36,648 bases of DNA, taken from Lachnospiraceae bacterium. GTDB lineage: Bacteria; Bacillota; Clostridia; Lachnospirales; Lachnospiraceae. Every line of letters starts with the position of its first letter. Positions within the stretch are counted from its first letter, which is position 1. Made by a program: the position numbers and the translations under genes. The stretch spans positions 1 through 36,648 of the forward strand of contig JALEWG010000143.1 of assembly GCA_022788065.1 (NCBI GenBank), given 5' to 3'. The notes below the pieces were generated by a model. The model was given only the letters and a program-made list of their open reading frames with translations. It was not told the origin of the DNA and ran no database searches. Below are positions 30,165-36,648 of the stretch, one piece after another.

Positions 30165-31565
30165 TCATATTTCAACCGCCAGGTTTCTGAGCCATTTCTT
30201 CTGGCGGTATCTCCAGTATCCCAGGATCATTTTATATACTTCTTCAAACATCACCATGCCATAAACAATGTAGATCGGGTACTTAAAGACCAGACCTCCG
30301 AGAAATGCCAACGGGATGCCGATCAGCCAGACGCCGCTGGTATCAAGAAACAGGCACATTTTCGTGTCCCCGCCGCTCCTCAGTACTCCTACAATATTGA
30401 CATAATTGAACATCTTCGGCTGCATGAACAGAACAAATGCCAGGATACATAAGAATGCATCACGTGCCACGGCTTCTGAGATCCGGTAAATGGAAAGGAT
30501 CGGACCGCAGACTGCCAGACAGATGCACATACCAAAAAGCGTAAGCATAAACTGAAGAATAAAGAAATAGGACGCATGCGTTTCCGCCTCTTTTAATCTT
30601 CCCGCCCCCATCTCATGTCCGAGAATCACAGATGTGGCAGCTCCAAGCCCCTGGAACAGGACGATTGCGATATCCTGTATCGTCATCGCGATGGTGATCG
30701 CCGCAACCGCATTGTCTCCCATTCGGCCATACACCAGGGAATACATGGTCACACCGAGTCCCCACATAAACTCATTGGCGATCACAGGCGTGCAGGTTCC
30801 GGCAAACTGGCGCAAAAATGAGCCGGAATAACCGACCATCTGACGGATCCCGCAGGCGATCGGATACTTTTTCAGGTAGATCACTGTGATCAGAACCAGA
30901 CTCTCCGCAATTCTTGCCGTCAGTGTTGCGAGTGCCGCACCCGTAACGCCGAGGCCCATTCCCCAGATTCCGAACTCCATTCCTGCAATATGTAAGGTTC
31001 TCACAGGAAAAATCATGAAAAAGTTGCATACGATATTGATCACAATCGCCATACAGCTGGTAAACACCGGAAGCTTTACATGTCCCACAGCGCGGAGCAT
31101 CGCGACGTATACGTTGGTAAGCGCCGTGAACGGATACGATAACGCTGCTACGGCAAGATACATGGCGCCGACACGGATCGTTTCGGGGCTGACTGTAAAT
31201 ATTCTCATGACAGCCTCCGGACAGAGCACGGAAGGAGCCAGAAAGCAGATGGAACCTCCGACTGCAATGGCCAGTGCGATTCCCTGCACCTTTCTGATAT
31301 TTTTCACATCACCGTTTCCCCAGTACTGTGCCGCCAGGATCCCGCTTCCGCTCACCACTCCGAACACCAGCAGCGAAAACACGAAAAACACCTTGTTAGC
31401 CAGTCCGACGGCGGCAATTGCCGTCTCGCCAAGCATTCCGATCATCATGGTATCCACCATATTGACGACCGTGTTGAGCATTCCCTGCATGGCAACCGGA
31501 AGCGCGATCCGGAACGCCTTTTCCAGAAATGCCTTATCCTGAATCATCTGTTTTACTGCGGACAT
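30165..31565 (-). CDS. MATE family efflux transporter
   Basis: 466 aa; ALPVAMQGMLNTVVNMVDTMMIGMLGETAIAAVGLANKVFF and duplicated-half organisation. Confidence 0.92.
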   Translation of the reverse strand: MSAVKQMIQDKAFLEKAFRIALPVAMQGMLNTVVNMVDTMMIGMLGETAIAAVGLANKVFFVFSLLVFGVVSGSGILAAQYWGNGDVKNIRKVQGIALAIAVGGSICFLAPSVLCPEAVMRIFTVSPETIRVGAMYLAVAALSYPFTALTNVYVAMLRAVGHVKLPVFTSCMAIVINIVCNFFMIFPVRTLHIAGMEFGIWGMGLGVTGAALATLTARIAESLVLITVIYLKKYPIACGIRQMVGYSGSFLRQFAGTCTPVIANEFMWGLGVTMYSLVYGRMGDNAVAAITIAMTIQDIAIVLFQGLGAATSVILGHEMGAGRLKEAETHASYFFILQFMLTLFGMCICLAVCGPILSIYRISEAVARDAFLCILAFVLFMQPKMFNYVNIVGVLRSGGDTKMCLFLDTSGVWLIGIPLAFLGGLVFKYPIYIVYGMVMFEEVYKMILGYWRYRQKKWLRNLAVEI

Positions 31566-31708
31566 TTTTATCTCTCCCCAATCTTTCGTTAATACTTCTT
31601 AATCACTTGTGCATACGACTTCCATACGCATATGATCTCAATTCTAGCAGAAAACGATCCGTACGTAAAGGCTTTCCGCAGTATTCTATATGAGGTTACG
31701 GGAAAAAG

Positions 31709-31750
31709 AAGCTGCCGCCTCACGATTTTCGTCGATAAGGCGGCAGCTTC
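31709..31750 (-). terminator. Terminator downstream of hgdB
   Basis: Minus strand GAAGCTGCCGCCTT...GAGGCGGCAGCTTC followed by TTTTTCCC. Confidence 0.75.
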
Positions 31751-31774
31751 GGTACGGGATTATACAATTCCGGA

Positions 31775-32926
31775 TTATTTATTCATTTCAAGAACATCTG
31801 CGAATGCCTGAATTGCTGTGCGGGCCTGGCCGAAGTCTCGCATCTGCTGATCAATACCGAGCTTGATATGCGGGATTCCTGCATCGTCAAGAGCTTTCTT
31901 TAAGTACGGATACTCCATCTCCTCCGGATCACAGAACTGCTGCATGAACAGTACCAGACCCTGAGCTCCGCTCTCCTTAACCAGGTTGGCAACAAACTCG
32001 CCGCGGCGGTTCTCGGAGGACTTCGGATCGTAAAGCAGCACATCGTGGTCGATGTTTGCGAACTGTTTTGCAAGAGCCATCATCGGACATGCCTCATCGG
32101 TCGGAACATCGGTCTTGAAGGCGCGTGTCTCGTGAGCCACATCGTCTGCCGCGATCGCAATGTTGTTCTCCTCGAAAGCAGCCAGAAGTGCCGGATTATC
32201 ACAGATAATACCGGAAGTAACAACCTTTGTTCCGTTCCAGTCACATACCGGAAGTTTAGCAAGCTCTGCGTTTAACTCATTGAGTTTTGCTGTATATTCA
32301 GGCTTCTCCATGAACCAGAATGCCTTTAACACTGCAGAACGCTTCGTCGGTGTAATCACATCACAGTGCTCGCTTGCCAGCTTAACAAACTCACGGCGTG
32401 CGGCACGGCTCTCATTATACACCTTGATCGCATTCCAGATATCATCGTTTGTGATCTCTTTTCCGGCAACCTTTTCCAGTTCCTTCTTAACGTGATCATA
32501 CTGATCGATACAGAACTCAAGACCGAAATCCTCGAAACGGTTCTGCGGATGAGCCAGGAAGATCACAGACATCTTGTCGCCCATGGCAACGCGGAAGTTC
32601 TGGCTCATGGGGCGAAGCGTATCACAGATGGTAGGCGTAATAATTCCGTCCAGCCCGTCCATGGTTCCGTCCAGAAGCATTTCAAGAGCCAGCTGTGCGA
32701 TCGTGCAGTAGAAGGTTGCACAGTACTCTTTTGCACGGCTGATATTCTTTGTGTTGGAGCCCCAGATTCCCATCGGAACCATTCCGGCTGCATAAACAAG
32801 CTCTTCCGGTGCATAGTAAGGAAGAACGCCGATGACCTTCTTGCCCTGTGCCTTATATTCGGCAAGCTGCTGCTTCGGAGTTGCAGCTTTTACTTTAAAT
32901 TCATCTAATAATGCGTTGATACTCAT
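31775..32926 (-). CDS. hgdB: (R)-2-hydroxyglutaryl-CoA dehydratase, beta subunit
   Basis: 2-hydroxyacyl-CoA dehydratase family; conserved Cys contexts YCATFYCTIAQ, TICDTLRPM, FMQQFCDPEEMEYP. Confidence 0.85.
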   Translation of the reverse strand: MSINALLDEFKVKAATPKQQLAEYKAQGKKVIGVLPYYAPEELVYAAGMVPMGIWGSNTKNISRAKEYCATFYCTIAQLALEMLLDGTMDGLDGIITPTICDTLRPMSQNFRVAMGDKMSVIFLAHPQNRFEDFGLEFCIDQYDHVKKELEKVAGKEITNDDIWNAIKVYNESRAARREFVKLASEHCDVITPTKRSAVLKAFWFMEKPEYTAKLNELNAELAKLPVCDWNGTKVVTSGIICDNPALLAAFEENNIAIAADDVAHETRAFKTDVPTDEACPMMALAKQFANIDHDVLLYDPKSSENRRGEFVANLVKESGAQGLVLFMQQFCDPEEMEYPYLKKALDDAGIPHIKLGIDQQMRDFGQARTAIQAFADVLEMNK

Positions 32927-32931
32927 CTCGT

Positions 32932-34371
32932 TTAAGCCTCCTTTGACTGCTTGTTTGCTTCCATTGCCTCAACAAGGCCCTGTACGCGGGTCTCATACTG
33001 TGCGGCATTGAAGTTACGCGGGTCAGCCTGGTCACCATCGAAGCCTGCGCACGGAACGCCGAGATCGTTGGTGAAACGACGCTGCATCTCAGCCATATAG
33101 CCGCTCCACGGCTTACAGCTTCTGTTGTAGTGAACGAGAACGCCGTCTACCTTATTGTCACGGCAGATGCCTTCACGCCATGCAACACCCTGCTCGATGC
33201 AGACAGAGTTCGGTGCCTTATAGTAAGCACGCGCCATCTCGTCGATGTTGTTGTAAACGAAACCGAATGCCGGTGCATATACAACGGCCGTTACGTTGAC
33301 GCCGTTTGCTTTTAACGGTTTGAACAGTGCCGGAAGCTTCGGCCAGCACGGAATACCCTCAAACATAACACGGTATTTCTCCGGGAACGGTGTCGTGGTC
33401 TCGCCCTTCTGGATGGTCTCTTCAAGGTCAACAGCCAGCTGCTCAAAAGCTTCTGCTGCCTCTACTCTGGCACGGGCAGTAACGACGTCAGCCATATGGT
33501 TAAAGAGGTCAAATCCGCTGTACGGTGCCGGCTTATACTGTAAGTAATCGCAAACCTTTAACCATGCCTTTGCGGTACGGTTTGCGTTTGCACATGCCTG
33601 CTCAAATTTCTTCTCGTCAAACTTCTTTCCTGTCAGTTCTTCCAGCTGCTTAATCGCTTTGTCAAACTGAGCGCGAACATATTTTACGTTGGAATCGCCC
33701 ACTTCTACCGTATTGTTATACGGGATATCAACCATGATCAGCGGTACGTTGCACATACGGGCAATATTCTCGTACCACTTTGTCATACAGTTACAGATAT
33801 TGTTGCAGCAGAGAACGAAATCCGGCTGCGGGATCTGCATCTGACGGATCGGGGAGATTGCGGCAATTCTTCTCTCTTTATCCGGGCCGTCCGGCAGCTT
33901 TTCAAGTTCAAGAAGATTTACCAGTTCCAGATACGGAGTCTGGGTCTTCGGGTCTTTCTTCGGCTTTCCGGTCGCTTCATCGATCACAACATTTCCGTCC
34001 GCATCCTTTAACGGCTTGCCGGTGCTCGGATCGATGATGTACTCGCCGGTCTCCGGATCAAACTTACGGGCAACACGAATGCCCTTTGCGTAAGCAAGGC
34101 TGATACGTGCGTAGCCGCAGATATCGTTATCATATCCGAGATCCTCGGCTGCCTGACACATCATCTCACCGTAGCGGTTTGCTGCGATACCGGCTGCCTG
34201 ATTCTCCGGATACATTACATTCAGATCAAATGCTGCTGCAAGCTCACACGGGAACTTGGAAGAGGACCAGCCCACTAATTCGCCTCTTTTTTTGGCTTCA
34301 CGCGCATCTTTGTGAACGTCGTCAACGACTTTACGCAGCGCAAGAACGCCAGGACTTACTTGTTTTGCCAT
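32932..34371 (-). CDS. hgdA: (R)-2-hydroxyglutaryl-CoA dehydratase, alpha subunit
   Basis: 479 aa; CCNNICNCMTKWYENIARM, NRSCKPWSGYMAEMQRR; adjacent to hgdB and hgdC. Confidence 0.87.
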   Translation of the reverse strand: MAKQVSPGVLALRKVVDDVHKDAREAKKRGELVGWSSSKFPCELAAAFDLNVMYPENQAAGIAANRYGEMMCQAAEDLGYDNDICGYARISLAYAKGIRVARKFDPETGEYIIDPSTGKPLKDADGNVVIDEATGKPKKDPKTQTPYLELVNLLELEKLPDGPDKERRIAAISPIRQMQIPQPDFVLCCNNICNCMTKWYENIARMCNVPLIMVDIPYNNTVEVGDSNVKYVRAQFDKAIKQLEELTGKKFDEKKFEQACANANRTAKAWLKVCDYLQYKPAPYSGFDLFNHMADVVTARARVEAAEAFEQLAVDLEETIQKGETTTPFPEKYRVMFEGIPCWPKLPALFKPLKANGVNVTAVVYAPAFGFVYNNIDEMARAYYKAPNSVCIEQGVAWREGICRDNKVDGVLVHYNRSCKPWSGYMAEMQRRFTNDLGVPCAGFDGDQADPRNFNAAQYETRVQGLVEAMEANKQSKEA

Positions 34372-34415
34372 AATAATCCTCCTTTTTCTGACTGATCGTC
34401 AGATCTATACAATGA

Positions 34416-35210
34416 TTACTTATTTTTGCGGTTTGCCGCCTGCCATGCAAACAGCGCAGCGCCAAGCGCACCGTTATACTGTGTCAGCGGAGATGTCTTG
34501 ATCGGGCACCCAAGTTCGTTTTCGAGGGCCTTCACGATTCCCGTATTCTGAGCAACGCCGCCGGTCATAACGACTTCCGGAACGACTCCGACACGGTGCG
34601 CCAGACCCGTGACACGACCTGCTACAGAACGATGGATTCCGTTGATAATGTCACACTTATCGGTTCCCAGAGCCAGCTGACTGATGACTTCGCTTTCGGC
34701 GAAAACAGTACAGGTGGAGCTGATTCCCACGTTCTTTTTGGACATAGCTCCCAGTCTCCCGAGGTCTTCTACCTTAACCTCAAGAACACGTGCCATTACA
34801 TCCAGAAAACGTCCTGTACCAGCTGCACATTTATCATTCATCTGGAAATTGACCATTGCGCCATTTTCAATGTGAAGAATCTTCACATCCTGGCCGCCGA
34901 TATCGATTACCGTATGGACTCCCGGAAACAGGAAGTACGCGCCTCTCGCATGACAGGAAAGCTCGCTCATCTGTTTGTCCGCAATTCCATCCAGAGAATT
35001 GCGGCCGTATCCGGTCGCCAGTGTAAATGCCATATCTTCTTTCGTCATTCCGGCTTCAGCAAGTACCGTTTCGATGGCTCTCTGCGGACCGCTGGTTCCA
35101 GTTCCCACGTCGATCAGAGATTTTGCGATGATCTCCTGGCCATCTTTTAAAATAATACATTTGGACGCAGTGGAACCGACGTCGATTCCCAATGTATAAA
35201 TTGCGCTCAT
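34416..35210 (-). CDS. hgdC: Dehydratase activase (archerase, HgdC-type)
   Basis: MSAIYTLGIDVGSTASKCIILKDG, cluster-ligand contexts NDKCAAGTGRFLD and SSTCTVFAESEVI; start set at 35210 after an AGGAGG-like RBS. Confidence 0.92.
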   Translation of the reverse strand: MSAIYTLGIDVGSTASKCIILKDGQEIIAKSLIDVGTGTSGPQRAIETVLAEAGMTKEDMAFTLATGYGRNSLDGIADKQMSELSCHARGAYFLFPGVHTVIDIGGQDVKILHIENGAMVNFQMNDKCAAGTGRFLDVMARVLEVKVEDLGRLGAMSKKNVGISSTCTVFAESEVISQLALGTDKCDIINGIHRSVAGRVTGLAHRVGVVPEVVMTGGVAQNTGIVKALENELGCPIKTSPLTQYNGALGAALFAWQAANRKNK

Positions 35211-35249
35211 AATAACCTCCGGATTTTCCTTTTGTATCTTACCGAAAAC

Positions 35250-35279
35250 AGTATAGCACACCTGCCTCGGATGCCGCAA
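35250..35279 (-). promoter_or_regulatory. Putative internal promoter for hgdCAB
   Basis: Minus strand TTGCGG - 18 nt - TATACT in the gcdA-hgdC gap. Confidence 0.5.
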
Positions 35280-35395
35280 GCACCAACTGCCGCCGGGTGA
35301 TACAACGTTATCCAGACCGGGATTTTCCCGGCCTGGATCGTCTGGGCATATTACAGTCCGAAAGGACGTTTATCTGAGTTTATCCTTCGGTTGCA

Positions 35396-36648
35396 TCAAG
35401 CTTTAGTAGATTCAAATTCTACAATCGCACGAGGTGTAAGCATCTGGTGCATCGGGCAGATAGACTTCGGATTCTGGTAAACAGCCTCAGTAAATGCCTG
35501 AATGTACGGACGAAGTTCTGTCATATCAACGATCTCGTCAACCATACCAACCTTCGCGCAGTATGCCGGGCGGGATTTGTCATGATACAGCTGGATCATG
35601 TCGTTCATCTTCTTGATGATCGGCTCCATATCCTCACCGGCCTTGCTTGCTTTCACAAGCTTTCTGGAATACATTGCGTTTGCAGCGGTCTCACCCGGCA
35701 TTACGTAGTATTCGCATGCTGCGGTACCAAGAGAGTATACGTTTGTGTTGTTGCCCTGCGGACCGCCCAGTACATAGTGAGCAGCTGCGCTGGCCTTACG
35801 GAGTGTAACCTCCAGAGACGGCAGACCGGAATTCTCGATGGAGTAGATCAGGGACTGACCAAGACCTAGTAACTCAGCCTTCTCAGCGTCGTCGCCTACA
35901 TCGATACCGGTTGTATCCTGCAGCCAGATAAGCGGAATACGGTCACGTGCGCACAGAGTCACAAACTCGTTCATCTTCACAAGACCCTGACGATACAGCT
36001 TTCCGCCGATACCAACAGAATTCTGCTTGTACTCCGGATAATTCATCAGAAGTCCCTGAACGTTTGCGATCACGCCTACAAGAAGTCCGTTCACTTTTGC
36101 GATACCGGTAACCATCTCCGGGCCATAGCCTTTCTTATACTCGTGGAACTCGGAACCGTCGAAGAGACGGCCGATAACATCATAAATATCATACGGACGT
36201 TTTCCGTTCATCGGGATGATGCTGTAAAGATCCTCTGCCGGAAGCAGCGGGCTCTTCGGGTCATCCACACGGAAGAACTCCAGATTGTAAGCCGGAAGAT
36301 AGCTGATATATTTCTTGATTCCGTCGATTACGCCGTAATCATTCTCATATACCTCACGGAAGAAGCCGGTCTCATCGTAATGGATCGGAACAGAGCCCGG
36401 AGCCGGAACCTTGTTCTTGCTGTTTTCGATCTGAGCCGCAACGATCTGATCTGCTGCTTCCTTATCAATATAGCCCTTCGGATTCATACCGGAAAGAATT
36501 CCTGCGCCGCCTACTGCCATGTTTGCCTGGCTGTGTGCGATCAGGATGGTCGGGGAAATGCTGTGATATCCGCCGCCTGCCGGGTTGGTTCCGTAGATAC
36601 CAACGATTACCGGGATACCTAACTGGTTCAGCTCCGCATTGCGGAAGA
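35396..36648 (-). CDS. gcdA: Glutaconyl-CoA decarboxylase alpha subunit (carboxyltransferase), N-terminus cut by window edge
   Basis: Open frame continues past the listed start at 36520 to the edge (FRNAELNQLGIPVIVGIYGTNPAGGGYHSISPTILIAHSQANMAVGGAGILSGMNPKGY); carboxyltransferase features; next to hgdCAB. Confidence 0.85.
   Translation of the reverse strand, partial: FRNAELNQLGIPVIVGIYGTNPAGGGYHSISPTILIAHSQANMAVGGAGILSGMNPKGYIDKEAADQIVAAQIENSKNKVPAPGSVPIHYDETGFFREVYENDYGVIDGIKKYISYLPAYNLEFFRVDDPKSPLLPAEDLYSIIPMNGKRPYDIYDVIGRLFDGSEFHEYKKGYGPEMVTGIAKVNGLLVGVIANVQGLLMNYPEYKQNSVGIGGKLYRQGLVKMNEFVTLCARDRIPLIWLQDTTGIDVGDDAEKAELLGLGQSLIYSIENSGLPSLEVTLRKASAAAHYVLGGPQGNNTNVYSLGTAACEYYVMPGETAANAMYSRKLVKASKAGEDMEPIIKKMNDMIQLYHDKSRPAYCAKVGMVDEIVDMTELRPYIQAFTEAVYQNPKSICPMHQMLTPRAIVEFESTKA

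Noticed and set aside
30886-31542. 218-aa plus-strand ORF
   Set aside because: Antisense to the MATE gene; Thr/Ala/Ser/Ile-rich shadow ORF.
31612-31663. Direct repeat CATACG...CATACG upstream of the MATE gene as an operator
   Set aside because: Only 6-bp repeats; too short to claim without conservation data.

Overview
This 36.6-kb window looks like chromosome from an anaerobic, spore-forming Firmicute, probably a Clostridia/Lachnospiraceae-type organism. The basis is spoIIAA-spoIIAB-sigF-spoVA, tig-clpP-clpX-lon-ysxC, groESL and a 2-hydroxyglutarate glutamate-fermentation cluster. Almost all long genes are on the minus strand. From left to right: spoVAB (cut by the edge), spoVAA, a small membrane ORF, sigF/spoIIAB/spoIIAA; a TPR membrane protein, an unlisted 46-aa ORF and folC; valS/DUF6472-like/GNAT behind a T-box leader; an AbgT-family transporter; a three-gene cluster of poorly characterised proteins (TPR-like, Hsp70/actin-like DUF5716-type, 1191-aa DUF5717-type); DUF4364-type (+); ysxC, lon, clpX, clpP, tig; a DJ-1/PfpI protein; DUF975-type; CYTH (+); groEL/groES with a CIRCE operator; a membrane-anchored acidic ORF plus an IclR regulator (+); a MATE transporter; and hgdB-hgdA-hgdC-gcdA (gcdA cut by the edge). 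I saw no CRISPR, rRNA, tRNA or transposon signatures. The best candidate for an undescribed system is the 11.2-16.9 kb three-gene operon. Other items worth checking are a near-consensus sigma-G-type promoter before the small ORF/spoVAA, the T-box that puts a GNAT and a Cys-rich miniprotein upstream of valS, and a terminator with an adjacent promoter between valS and folC. Family names come from recognition of protein sequence; no database search was run.
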